From CAVRIA01 sp963721115 (lineage in GTDB: Bacteria > Desulfobacterota > Binatia > HRBIN30 > CADEER01), in the NCBI GenBank assembly GCA_963721115.1, contig CAVRIA010000004.1, forward strand, positions 558,001-622,000: DNA of 64,000 nt, written 5' to 3'. A model generated the notes under the pieces. It made no database searches and was not told where the DNA came from. It saw nothing but the letters and a program-made list of their open reading frames with translations. Both the position numbers and the translations under genes were made by a program. Below, piece by piece: positions 8,701 to 16,685 of this stretch (within the stretch, counting starts at the first letter, position 1; every line of letters begins with the position of its first letter).

Positions 8701-9882
8701 TCAGGCGCCAAGCCCTGTCGGACGGTCCGGCGCGGGCACGTCGTAGAGCCCGGCGGCGTTGTCGAACAGAATCTTGCGCCGGACCTCCTCGGGATGACAC
8801 GACACCGCGGCGTCGATCTTTTCGCGCACGTTTCCGTACAGACACACCGGGTGGGGATAGTCGGTTTCGAACATGATGCGGTCGGCGCCGATGACCTCGA
8901 CCAGCTTCTGCGGCGCAAACTCCTCGAAGAAGGTGCACGCCCACACCTGCTCGCGGATGTACTCACTCGGCTTCTTTTCGAACTCCGGCTTCTCCGCTCG
9001 GACGTTGGCGTACTGGGAACCGTGGTCGAGGGCTTCGTGGACGAAGGGAATCCAACCGATGCCGCTCTCGACCGACACCACCCGGAGGTGGGGATTGCGC
9101 GGCAGGATCCCCGACATCGCGACGTCGAGCATCTGGATCGCGTTGTGAAGAAGAACCCCCATCGACTGGGTGACGATGCTCGGCGTGATGCCGTGGGCGG
9201 CGAAGCGCTTCGGATTGACGAGCTCGTCGCTGAAGTCGCCCGTTCCGATGTGCAGGCTGAGCGGCAGGTCGACGTCTTGCGCCGCCTTCCACAGGGGTTC
9301 CCAATGCGAATCGCCCAGGAACGGGAAGCCGAAATCCTGTGGCGCCCCCATGAACAGAATGGCTTTGTGTCCGAGGTCTCGGCCGCGGTGAATCTCGGCG
9401 ACGGCGGCCTCGAGATCCCAGAAGGGGATCGCCATGACGGGGATGAAGCGCCTCGGGTCGGGCTCGATCCATTCGATCAGCCAGTCATTGTACGCCCGTA
9501 CGCAGGCGAGCATGAGCTCACGGTCGTCCAAGCCGAGGAAGGACTCGCTGCCGAACCCGCCGATGTTCGGATACAGACCGGCGGCCCACGCTCCGATCTC
9601 GTCCATGTAGTCGAGTCGCGCTCTGGCGTCGTAGGAGGCGGGGGGACACTCGTCCATGTTGCGCGGAAACGCCGGGAAGGGCTCCTTCCAGCCGGCGATC
9701 GCGGTCGCGCCGACGGGGATCGGGCGGCTGGTGCGGCCGAATTGCCACGTGTCCAAGCCGTCATCGGAGCGAACCATTCGCGGCGCGCGGTCGAGGAAGC
9801 GCTTCGGTACTCGTGACGTCCAGACGTCGCCGGGCTCGGTGATGTGGGTGTCCACGTCGACGAACCAATCCGTGATGTGCAT
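8701..9882 (-). CDS. Amidohydrolase family 2 metalloenzyme
   Basis: A TIM-barrel hydrolase or decarboxylase of 393 residues. The first metal-site motif is DVDTHITEP near the N-terminus, SLHIGTGD marks the barrel centre and MFETDYPHPVCLYGN supplies the late catalytic Asp and His. This is the ACMSD-like amidohydrolase_2 group, common in soil bacteria for ring-cleavage decarboxylation or hydrolysis. The ATG at 9882 is preferred because GAGAGGAC lies eight bases before it; an alternative ATG at 9909 overlaps the stop of the TetR gene (ATGA) but lacks a well-spaced ribosome site. It is probably cotranscribed with the TetR gene. A distant paralogue lies at 53.5 kb beside an F420 enzyme. Confidence 0.88.
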   Translation of the reverse strand: MHITDWFVDVDTHITEPGDVWTSRVPKRFLDRAPRMVRSDDGLDTWQFGRTSRPIPVGATAIAGWKEPFPAFPRNMDECPPASYDARARLDYMDEIGAWAAGLYPNIGGFGSESFLGLDDRELMLACVRAYNDWLIEWIEPDPRRFIPVMAIPFWDLEAAVAEIHRGRDLGHKAILFMGAPQDFGFPFLGDSHWEPLWKAAQDVDLPLSLHIGTGDFSDELVNPKRFAAHGITPSIVTQSMGVLLHNAIQMLDVAMSGILPRNPHLRVVSVESGIGWIPFVHEALDHGSQYANVRAEKPEFEKKPSEYIREQVWACTFFEEFAPQKLVEVIGADRIMFETDYPHPVCLYGNVREKIDAAVSCHPEEVRRKILFDNAAGLYDVPAPDRPTGLGA

Positions 9883-9905
9883 TCGCGTGTCCTCTCGAAA
9901 TGACT

Positions 9906-10666
9906 TCATCGCTTCCTTCGTCTCGAACGGGATGGCGATCTCCGCCGGCCGGTCCCATCGCTCGTCTTGGAGTCACCGGTGTCGGCGGCTGCTCCGGTCC
10001 GACGGGTCGTCTCGGTCCTGCTGCCTGGTTTGCGCGCGAGCCCGCTGCGCAACAGGGCGACGTAGGCATCGACGACCGCCTCGTCTCCCGGGTAGGGGCT
10101 GCCGCCGGCGTTCTCCATCATCTGCTCGAGAAATTGGCTGGCGCCCAGCAGGAAGTGGGCCAGCGCCGCGATTTCGGCGTCGTCCATGGGCTTGAGGTTG
10201 CCGCGCTCGATGCCGACCCGAATCCGCGCCGCGATTCGCTCCACCCACCCGGCAACCGCGCGCCGGTACAGGCTCGGTTCGTGAACCCTGATCTCGCTGG
10301 CCAGTCGAATATGCGCTGGATGTGCCCGCAGGTAGCCAGGTAGACCAACAACCCGGCCCGTTCGCGCTCGAAGAAATCGGCGTCGTCGTCGGCGTCGGCG
10401 GCATGCAGGCGGGGCAGGAGATCGGCCATCAGCGAGCCCATCAGCTCCCGCAGCAACTGGCCCCGAGAGCCGAAGTGATAGTGGAGATTGCCGACGGCGA
10501 CGCCCGCCCGCGCCGCGATCCGGGCGACCGATGCCTTGTGGAAACCGGAATCGCCGGCCTCCTCGAGGGTCGCCGCGAGGATTCTGGCGCGGGTGTCGAG
10601 CGACTTGGCGTAGCCGGCGCGCCCGGAAGGCGAGGCGGGTCGCGCCGCCGCGTCGGGCTTCGACAT
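9906..10666 (-). CDS. TetR-family transcriptional regulator (one frameshift)
   Basis: The N-terminal DNA-binding domain reads well from the ATG at 10666 (ILAATLEEAGDSGFHKASVA, then AGVAVGNLHYHFGSRGQLL), which is the TetR helix-turn-helix. Near 10335-10340 the frame slips after GLLVYL. The ligand-binding domain then continues in another frame with RAHPAHIRLASEIRVHEP and ends at 9906. The two parts join into a protein of about 250 residues, normal for TetR regulators, so a one-base indel in the assembly is more likely than a dead gene. The gene is divergent from the four-gene acyl-CoA operon starting at 10844, and a palindrome lies in the gap, so it probably represses itself and that operon until an acyl-CoA or aromatic ligand binds. 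Confidence 0.8.
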
Positions 10667-10675
10667 GTTTGAATC

Positions 10676-10691
10676 TTGAACCAGTTTTCAA
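10676..10691. promoter_or_regulatory. Candidate TetR operator
   Basis: A perfect inverted repeat, TTGAA, six bases, TTCAA, sits ten bases before the TetR start codon in an AT-rich island of an otherwise GC-rich region. Size and position fit an autoregulatory TetR operator in the divergent promoter region. Binding is inferred. Confidence 0.45.
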
Positions 10692-10843
10692 TTTGCCCGG
10701 CAAGAGCGACGGCGAAGCGACTCCAACCAGCCCGTTCTGTGCGGGATCCTCGGCCTGCCGGGCAGCGAGCGGCTCGATCTCGAAGCCGGGGGCGTGGTCG
10801 GAACCCGCCCGAGGGGCTGTAGCCCGAGGAGGAGAGAGATTCG

Positions 10844-11429
10844 ATGCCTGAAGACGTCCGCAGCAACGAACGAACATTCCGCCAGCGGCTCGACGCGCTC
10901 GTCGGCACGCCGTTCGGCGCGGGCGGGCCGGCGGTGGCGCCCGACCCGGTGAACCAGCCGATGATCCGGCACTGGGCGACCGCATTCGAGGATCAGAACC
11001 CCGTCTACACGGACCCCGACGTTCGCGGCGGCGTCGCGGTTCGGCGGCATCGTGGCGCCGCCGCTGATGCTGCAGACGTGGACGATGGCGACGCCGAAGC
11101 TCAAGGGGCATCGCCGAGCGGGGCGGGCTCGCCGGTCGAGCTCGAGGGCGACACCAACCGCTGTCCGTGCTCGACGAAGCCGGATTCGTCGGCACGCTCG
11201 CCACGAACTCGGAGTTCGAGATCGAGCGCTACCTGCGCCTCGGCGAGCGTGATCATCGGCGACTGACGGTGATCGAGTCGATCTCCGAGGAGAAGCAGAC
11301 CCGCCTGGGGCCGCGGCTACTTCGTCACCTGGGTCACCACCTACCGCGACGCAGCGCGGCGAGGTCGTGGGCCGGCAGCGCTTCCGCGTCCTGAAGTTCA
11401 GGCTCGAGGGGAGCGCCGCCATGAGCTGA
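10844..11429 (+). pseudogene. FAS1-like dehydratase (MaoC N-terminal type), multiply frameshifted
   Basis: A good ribosome site (GAGGAGGAGAG) precedes the ATG at 10844. The protein begins with VGTPFGAGGPAVAPDPVNQP and WATAFEDQNPVYTDPD, typical of acyl dehydratases of the MaoC_N family, but the frame breaks near 11020, 11112, 11242, 11267, 11312 and 11355. Joined across frames, the conserved sequence continues (GGIVAPPLMLQTWTMATPKL, LDEAGFVGTLATNSEFEIER, GYFVTWVTTYRDAA, FRVLKFRLEG) to a stop at 11427-11429. The stop overlaps the presumed ATG of the next gene. Residues between breaks are conserved, so sequencing indels seem likelier than decay; as written, no intact product can be made. Confidence 0.75.
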
Positions 11430-11843
11430 CGCGACTCGCGCCGTCGGTGATCGCCCGACACGCAGTTCTTCTGGGACGGCGTGAGGGAGCACAAGACTGC
11501 TGATCCAGCGCTGCAGCGGGTGCGGGCGCTGCGCCACCCGCCGCGGCCGATGTGCCCGCGCGTGCAACTCGCTCGCCGTGGGACACGATCGAGGTCGTCG
11601 GGGCGGGGCGACGGTGCTACAGCTTCGTGATGCCGCGCCACCCCCGGTTCCCCTGGTTCGAGCTACCCGTACATCGTCGGTGCTCGTCGAGCTCGACGAG
11701 GGCATCCGGCTGGTGTCGAACCTGTGTCGGCATCGCGCCCGAGCGACGTCGACGATCGGGATGCCCGTCGAGGTCTGCTACGCAGACTTCGACGGACGGG
11801 CTCGTGCTGCCCCAGTTCCGGCCGCCGGCGGAGGCACCGATGA
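11421..11843 (+). pseudogene. OB-fold zinc-ribbon acyl-CoA-binding protein (DUF35 type), frameshifted
   Basis: Across three frames the sequence spells TQFFWDGVREHK, LIQRCSGCG and a second Cys pair after PPRPMCP, then DTIEV, SFVMPRHPRFPWFELP, VELDEGIRLVSN and MPVEVCYADFDD. This is the rubredoxin-like zinc ribbon plus OB fold of DUF35 proteins, which partner SCP2-type thiolases and aldolases in steroid and fatty acid side-chain cleavage. The presumed ATG at 11421 overlaps the preceding stop, and the gene ends in an ATGA overlap with the MaoC gene. At least four breaks interrupt it (near 11430, 11490, 11540 and 11575, with more further on). Confidence 0.7.
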
Positions 11844-12300
11844 CGCCGGCGGCACCCGCACCAGACCCTCGGATTGGACGACGTCGCAGATCGGCGACGA
11901 GCTCCCGCCGCTCGAGATCGACGGTCACCGCCACGGTGATCGTGGCGGGCGCGATCGCCAGTCCGCGACTTCATGCCGGTGCACCACGACCGCGACTACG
12001 CCAACGCGCAGGGCGCGCCCAACATCTTCATGAACATCCTCACCGACACCGGCTACTGCAGCCGCTTCCTCACCGACTGGGCAGGACCCGAGGCGATGGT
12101 CAAGCGGCTGGCGATCCGCCTCGGGGCGCCCGTCTTCCCCGGCTCGACGCTCACCTACACCGGCACGCGTGACCGGCAAGTCGCGCCGGTCGACGGCGAG
12201 GGGCTCGTCGAGGTCGCCTTCCGGGCCGTCGACCGACCTGGGCGACCACCTGTCGCGGCACGGCGGTGCTCGGCCTTCCCGTCACGGGGCCGCGCCGTGA
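11840..12300 (+). pseudogene. MaoC-family dehydratase, frameshifted
   Basis: Fragments in different frames give DWTTSQIGDELPPLEID, TATVIVAGAIAS, then a long intact run with MPVHHDRDYANAQGAPNIFM and LTDTGYCSRFLTDWAGPEAM ending in LTYTGT. HHDRDYA is the variant active-site loop of MaoC hydratases in this operon type. Start and stop both overlap the neighbours (ATGA at 11840, GTGA at 12297), which confirms a four-gene translationally coupled operon. Breaks lie near 11925, 11965 and 12175. Confidence 0.72.
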
Positions 12301-13479
12301 GCCGCTCGCTCGGCGAACCGGGCCGCCATCGCCGGCATCGGTCAGACGGAGTTCTCCAAGGAGTCGGGGCGCAGCGAGCTGCAGCTCGCCTGCGAGGCGG
12401 TGAAGGCCGCGCTCGACGACGCCGGGCTCGGCCCCGGCCGACGTCGACGGCCTGGTCACCTTCACGCATGGACGCGAGCGAGGAGATCGAGGTCGCGCGC
12501 AACCTCGGCATCCCCGACCTGTCGTTCTTCAGTCGCGCGTCCCCTACGGCGGCGGGGCGGCGGCGGGCACGGTGATGCAGGCGGCGATGGCGGTGGCGAC
12601 CGGCGTCGCCGACGTGGTGGTGTGCTACCGCGCGTTCAACGAGCGCTCGGGCATGCGCTTCGGCGGCAGCGGCGGGCACCGGCACCGACACTTGCCGCTG
12701 TGGCTCGCGTGGTACGCGCCGTTCGGGCTGCTCACGCCGGCGGCGTGGGTCGCGCTCCACGCGCACCGCTACATGCACGAGTACGGGGTGACGAACGAGG
12801 ACTTCGGCCGGATCGCGGTGGTCGACCGCGCAGCACGCGGCGACGAACCCCGATGCCTGGTTCTACCAGCGCCCGATCACGCTCGAGGACCACCAGAGCT
12901 CGCGGTGGATCGTCGAGCCGGTGCTGCGGCTGCTCGACTGCTGCCAGGAGAGCGACGGCGGCGGTGGCGCTGGTGGTGACCACGCCGAACGCGCCCGCGA
13001 CCTACGGCAGCGGCCGGCGCTGATCACCGCGGCGGCGCAGGGCGCCGCCTACGACGGCGAGCTGATGACCAGCTACTACCGTGAGGAGATCACCGGGCCT
13101 CCCCGAGATGGGGGTGGTGGCGGAGAAGCTGTGGGCCGACTCCGGCCTGACGCCCGGACGACATCCAGACCGCGTTCCTCTACGACCACTTCACGCCGTT
13201 CGTGCTCGTCCAGCTCGAGGAGCTCGGCTTCTGTGGCCGCGGCGAAGCCAAGGACTTCGCCACCATCGAGAACCTGTCGCTCGGCGGCGTCGCTGCCGAT
13301 CAACACCAGCGGCGGTCTGCTCGGCGAGGCCTACATCCACGGGATGAACGGCATCACCGAGGCGGTTCGCCAGATCCGGGGCACGTCGTGCAACCAGGTG
13401 CGCCGACGTCGAGCACGTGCTGGTCACGTCGGGCACCGGCGTGCCGACCAGCGGTCTCATCCTGGCGCGCTCGTACTGA
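12297..13479 (+). pseudogene. SCP2-type thiolase / lipid-transfer protein, multiply frameshifted
   Basis: Starting at a GTG that overlaps the MaoC stop, the joined frames read AAIAGIGQTEFSKESGRSEL, EIEVARNLGIPDLSFFSR, MQAAMAVATGVADVVVCYRA, NEDFGRIAVVDRA, ELMTSYYREEITG, VVAEKLWADSGL, ATIENLSLGG, INTSGGLLGEAYIHGMNG and a C-terminus HVLVTSGTGVPTSGLIL. This is the non-decarboxylating thiolase-like fold of SCP-x and Ltp2 proteins, which in steroid degradation act as retro-aldolases with a DUF35 partner such as the one upstream. At least seven breaks occur. The operon ends here, before a promoter-like region for the HU gene. Confidence 0.75.
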
Positions 13480-13598
13480 GGCGGCCTCGGAATATCGTCT
13501 TTGGAGAGGGTTCCGTGTCGATCGCTTCCGCGCCCGAGAGGTGCGGGGCGAACGACTCGGCGCGGAGGTCTGGAGGGATCGATTCTCTACTCGTCGGG

Positions 13599-13627
13599 TT
13601 GCACGTAGGCGGCAAGGCGTGGATAAA
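13599..13627 (+). promoter_or_regulatory. Candidate promoter of the HU gene
   Basis: TTGCAC (13599-13604), 17 bases, then GATAAA (13622-13627) lies 40 bases before the HU start codon in a locally AT-rich stretch. It resembles a sigma70 promoter. A strong ribosome site, GGAGGGAG, follows just before the ATG at 13667. Confidence 0.4.
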
Positions 13628-13666
13628 TACCCCTTTCTTTTTGGCTGAAGAGAATTGGAGGGAGTG

Positions 13667-13993
13667 ATGGCGAAGAAATTGGAAAAGGCGATGAACAAGA
13701 GCGAGATTCTGACCGAGATCGCGGCGGCCACGGATCTGCCCCGCAAAGATGTGGGACGTGTTCTCGATCAGCTGGCGACGGTGATGGAAAGACACGTCGC
13801 AAAAAAATCCGTGGGAACGTTCACGCTGCCCGGATTGCTCAAGGTCAAAGTAGTGCAGACACCGGCACGTCCGGCGAGGAGGGGAGTACCGAACCCGTTC
13901 CGACCCGGCGAGACCATGGACGTTGCCGCGAAGCCGGCCCGCCGCAAGGTGAAAGTTCTGCCGCTCAAGAAGCTGAAGGAGATGATCGACTGA
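13667..13993 (+). CDS. HU-family nucleoid DNA-binding protein
   Basis: A 108-residue basic protein. MNKSEILTEIAAATDLPRKDV forms the helical dimerisation half, and a GTFTLPGLLKVKV strand with RPGETMDVAAKPARRKVKV forms the DNA-binding beta arms, where the conserved Pro would insert into DNA. The arm lacks the classic RNPxTG, having VPNPFRPGET instead, as seen in a divergent HU subgroup of Deltaproteobacteria and Bdellovibrio-like organisms. The ATG at 13667 has GGAGGGAG in front and is preferred to an earlier in-frame start at 13655. It is monocistronic, followed by two hairpins. Confidence 0.92.
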   Translation: MAKKLEKAMNKSEILTEIAAATDLPRKDVGRVLDQLATVMERHVAKKSVGTFTLPGLLKVKVVQTPARPARRGVPNPFRPGETMDVAAKPARRKVKVLPLKKLKEMID

Positions 13994-14034
13994 CCCAGCC
14001 GCCCCACCTCCACATCGTTGGGCGGCGGCGACCC

Positions 14035-14093
14035 CGACAGTCCGTTGAAAGACAGGGCATAGCAAGGGCGTCCTGTCTTTCGACGGGCTGTTG
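14035..14093 (+). terminator. Long hairpin downstream of HU gene
   Basis: A stem of about 22 bp pairs 14035-14056 with 14072-14093. The inner 19 positions have only two G-T wobbles and no mismatch, around a 15-base loop. A smaller GC hairpin (13999-14005 with 14020-14026) precedes it. There is no T-tract, so it may be a Rho-assisted terminator or an mRNA-stabilising structure, or a remnant of a mobile palindromic element. Confidence 0.5.
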
Positions 14094-14183
14094 TCCGGCT
14101 TTGTGTTCCGTTGCTTCGCCGCCAGCAGGATAGCGGCCAGCTGCTCGGCATGCGGGAGAGCCGCCGCTGGCTCGCGGCGTCAG

Positions 14184-14696
14184 ATGGGTCTCCGCGATAG
14201 CAACAGGACGGTTCACGTCCTGTTCGACATCAGTCTGATCGGCAAGGCCGTTGACGGCGTGCTCGAGATCGTTGGCGGTGTCGTTCTGTTCTTTGTGAAT
14301 CCCGCCCAATTGTCTTGGATGGTGCGGATTCTCACGCAGCACGAGCTCAGCGAGGATCCGCACGACATGATTGCCGGTCTTCTCCTGCGCTCCGTGCAGC
14401 ACCTGTCGACCGGCACGCAGGTTTTCGCCGCTCTCTTCTTGTTGTGGCACGGCGTGGTGAAGGTCGGTCTGGTCTTGGCTCTACTGCGAAAGCAATTGTG
14501 GGCCTATCCGACGGCAATCGTGGCATTCGGGGTCTTTCTCGCCTACCAGGCCTATCGCTACTTGCACACTCGGTCGGTCGGGCTCCTGGTTCTCTCGTTT
14601 CTCGACCTGTTCGTCATTGTCGTCACGTGGCTCGAATACGAGCGCTTGCGCGCGGCTCGCCATCCAATGGGCGGGCGACCGCCATGCTGCGACTGA
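14184..14696 (+). CDS. DUF2127 integral membrane protein
   Basis: A 170-residue protein with four predicted membrane helices (about residues 15-37, 75-97, 103-125 and 128-150). HVLFDISLIGKAVDGVLEI at the N-terminus and LLWHGVVKVGLVLALLRKQL mark the DUF2127 family, whose function is unknown. The frame is open from 14091, but the ATG at 14184 starts at the family N-terminus. It lies 13 bases before the SDR gene and is probably cotranscribed with it. Confidence 0.82.
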   Translation: MGLRDSNRTVHVLFDISLIGKAVDGVLEIVGGVVLFFVNPAQLSWMVRILTQHELSEDPHDMIAGLLLRSVQHLSTGTQVFAALFLLWHGVVKVGLVLALLRKQLWAYPTAIVAFGVFLAYQAYRYLHTRSVGLLVLSFLDLFVIVVTWLEYERLRAARHPMGGRPPCCD

Positions 14697-14709
14697 TGGT
14701 GAGCATACG

Positions 14710-15678
14710 GTGATCGGCGCGATATTCGATTCGGTCCTCGACCGCAGCATCGTGTTCTCCTTTGATCGCAGCGGCTTCCTGCGCCACGCGCGCGGCTTCC
14801 ACCCGGGCGATCTCGACGTCGACCTCGCCGGGCGGGTCTGCCTGGTGACCGGAGCCAACTCGGGGATCGGCCGGGCCGCCGCGATGGCCCTGGCCCATCG
14901 CGGCGCGGACCTCTGGCTCCTCTGTCGCGACCGCGCGCGTGGCAGAGAGGTGGTGACGTCGATTCGCCGGTCGACGAATAACCGGCGGGTGCACCTCGAG
15001 GTCGTCGACGTGTCGCACCTCGCCGCGGTGCGCGCGTTTGCCGCGCGCTTTGCGCCGGCCCGAGTGGATGTGCTGATTCACAATGCCGGGGTGCTGCCGG
15101 CCACCCGAGAGGAGACCGCGGAGGGTCTGGAGTTGACGTTGGCGACGAACGTCATCGGCCCGTTCCTGCTCACCCACCTGCTGCAGCCCAAGCTGGCGGC
15201 CGCCGGCGGCGCGCGGGTCATCTTCGTCTCGTCTGGCGGTATGTACCTGCAGCGCCTGTCGCTGGACGATCTGCAGTGGACGCGGCGGAGCTTCGACGGC
15301 GTGGCCGCCTATGCGCAGACCAAGCGGATGGAGGTCGTTCTGACCGAGCTGCTGGCGCGGCGCTGGTCGCGGGAGCGGATCGCGGTGCACGCCATGCATC
15401 CCGGCTGGGCGGACACGCCCGGCGTTCGCACTTCGATCCCGCGCTTTTGGCGACTGATGCGCAGTCGCCTGCGCACTGCGGAACAGGGTGCCGACACGCT
15501 GGTGTGGCTGGCGGTCGCGCCCGCGGCGTCGCTACGCTCCGGACGGCTCTGGTTCGACCGCGCCCCGGCCCCGACCGATCTGCTGCCCTTCACCGGTGAA
15601 CGGCGGCGCGACCGCACCCGACTGTGGCGCGCCTGTCAGCGGCTCGCGGGCCTGGCGGCCGAAGCGCCAAGGTCCTGA
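14710..15678 (+). CDS. Short-chain dehydrogenase/reductase, DHRS12-like
   Basis: A 322-residue NAD(P)-dependent oxidoreductase. The cofactor motif TGANSGIG and the HNAG motif lie in the Rossmann fold, the catalytic pair is in YAQTK, and the Ser is in FVSSGG. An N-terminal extension (FDRSGFLRHARGFHPGDLDV) before the Rossmann fold is typical of the DHRS12 group, which is otherwise best known from animals. A GTG at 14710 is used as start because upstream in-frame codons fall inside the DUF2127 gene. The substrate is probably a lipid ketone or alcohol. The gene ends 39 bases before the MITE-like element. Confidence 0.87.
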   Translation: MIGAIFDSVLDRSIVFSFDRSGFLRHARGFHPGDLDVDLAGRVCLVTGANSGIGRAAAMALAHRGADLWLLCRDRARGREVVTSIRRSTNNRRVHLEVVDVSHLAAVRAFAARFAPARVDVLIHNAGVLPATREETAEGLELTLATNVIGPFLLTHLLQPKLAAAGGARVIFVSSGGMYLQRLSLDDLQWTRRSFDGVAAYAQTKRMEVVLTELLARRWSRERIAVHAMHPGWADTPGVRTSIPRFWRLMRSRLRTAEQGADTLVWLAVAPAASLRSGRLWFDRAPAPTDLLPFTGERRRDRTRLWRACQRLAGLAAEAPRS

Positions 15679-15717
15679 GGATTCCTCCGGTTCTTTTCTT
15701 GTCTACTTTCCGAGGCT

Positions 15718-15877
15718 GAGTCTGTCGATTTTCTCCTGGCGAGAGAAGCGACTCCGACTTCCCCCTTTGAAAAAGGGGGATTGAGGGGGATTTATCCGAA
15801 CGAATCCATCTCGAAATCCCCCCTGACCCCCTTTTCCAAAGGGGGGAATCTCGACCCTCGAGAAAATCGACAGACTC
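15718..15877. mobile_element. MITE-like palindromic element, 160 bp
   Basis: Perfect 18-bp terminal inverted repeats (left 15718-15735, right 15860-15877) bracket a second nested inverted repeat: a C5-TTT-GAAAAA-G5-ATT-GAG5-ATTT arm at 15761-15793 and its near-complement at 15814-15846. The whole element can fold into one large hairpin and has no ORF. The inner C/G-run motif resembles short palindromic repeats that recur in many bacterial genomes. Transposition would need a transposase in trans; none is in the window. Target-site duplication could not be confirmed. Confidence 0.7.
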
Positions 15878-15878
15878 G

Positions 15879-16004
15879 GCTGAGGAGGGCTCGGTTGGCC
15901 AGTGCACCTCGATCGCGGGTGCTCCGACCGCCTCGCCCGGGGGCCTGGTCCTGATCGTGCTGGTCATGGTCGCCATCGCCGCTGCCAAGCTTCGGCGCAC
16001 TTGA
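15879..16004 (+). pseudogene. C-terminal stub of an anchored surface protein
   Basis: Immediately after the MITE-like element, 41 codons end in a GAPTASPGGL motif, a hydrophobic helix (LVLIVLVMVAIAAA) and a basic tail KLRRT before TGA. This is the layout of C-terminal sorting or anchor signals such as IPTL-CTERM, and it matches the end of the intact protein at 36.4 kb. There is no start codon and the body of the gene is missing: a remnant, apparently truncated where the element lies. Confidence 0.5.
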
Positions 16005-16136
16005 GGCGTTCGCTCTCCAGCTGAGCCTCCGCCTCTCGTTTCCCCGGCTATTCGTCAGAAGGCAATTCAGTCCAACTCCCGGCCTCGGAGAGGCCGGGCA
16101 CAGTCCGTAGGCACTCGCCTCGAAGGGAGCGGGCCC

Positions 16137-16583
16137 TCACGCGTACGACGGGTCGACGGCCAAGCCGTTGACGCGTTGCCAGTCCGCAAACTCGGTCTCG
16201 ATGCTCGGGTCGTAGGAGTCCACCAAGTGGACGATCTTGCCGTTCGCGTAGCGCACTGTCGAGGCGCCGCGCAGAACGAAGGGCGGCAGACCTTCCTTGG
16301 AGTAGACGACCTTCCATCCCATCCGCATCTCCGCCCCCGAGACCTCGGGGCCGCTGGTGACCTCGATGTCGCGCTTGGCGAACCTGCGGTCGAAGCCGTC
16401 GAGCGACTTCTTCATGCCGGCGAAGATCGCGGCCGGGCCGACCAGGTGACAGCCGAACGACTTCGCCTTCACGTCGTAGACAGCGTCGTCCGCGAAGTAG
16501 CGTCGAAGGCGCGTCCAGTCGTCGTCGGCGAACGTCCGTTCGAAGTCCGTTGCGTACGCCATGAACTGCGGCAGGATGTCCAT
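16137..16583 (-). CDS. NTF2/SnoaL-like domain protein
   Basis: A 148-residue cone-fold protein. TDFERTFADDDWTRLRRYFADDAVYDV is the characteristic first helix and strand, GPAAIFAGMKKSLDGFDRRF the next helix, and GASTVRYANGKIVHLVDSYD the closing strands. Members include SnoaL-like cyclases, ketosteroid-isomerase relatives and limonene epoxide hydrolase-like enzymes, or they are non-catalytic binding proteins. No operon partner is evident: the divergent neighbour is arsR. The function is undetermined. Confidence 0.8.
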   Translation of the reverse strand: MDILPQFMAYATDFERTFADDDWTRLRRYFADDAVYDVKAKSFGCHLVGPAAIFAGMKKSLDGFDRRFAKRDIEVTSGPEVSGAEMRMGWKVVYSKEGLPPFVLRGASTVRYANGKIVHLVDSYDPSIETEFADWQRVNGLAVDPSYA

Positions 16584-16647
16584 GGCGTATGCTTACCGCG
16601 CCCCCGGCGTGGATGGAAGAGACCGGAGGCGATGCCGCCCGGAGCCC

Positions 16648-16682
16648 TTGTCGGCACAACGATATGCTGATATACGAATATC
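16648..16682 (+). promoter_or_regulatory. arsR promoter and operator
   Basis: TTGTCG (16648-16653), 17 bases and TATACG (16671-16676) form a promoter whose predicted start point falls within a few bases of the arsR ATG at 16686. No Shine-Dalgarno sequence is present, so the mRNA is probably leaderless. An interrupted palindrome, GATAT at 16661-16665 and ATATC at 16678-16682, covers the -10 region and fits an ArsR/SmtB operator. Confidence 0.55.
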
Positions 16683-16685
16683 ACC

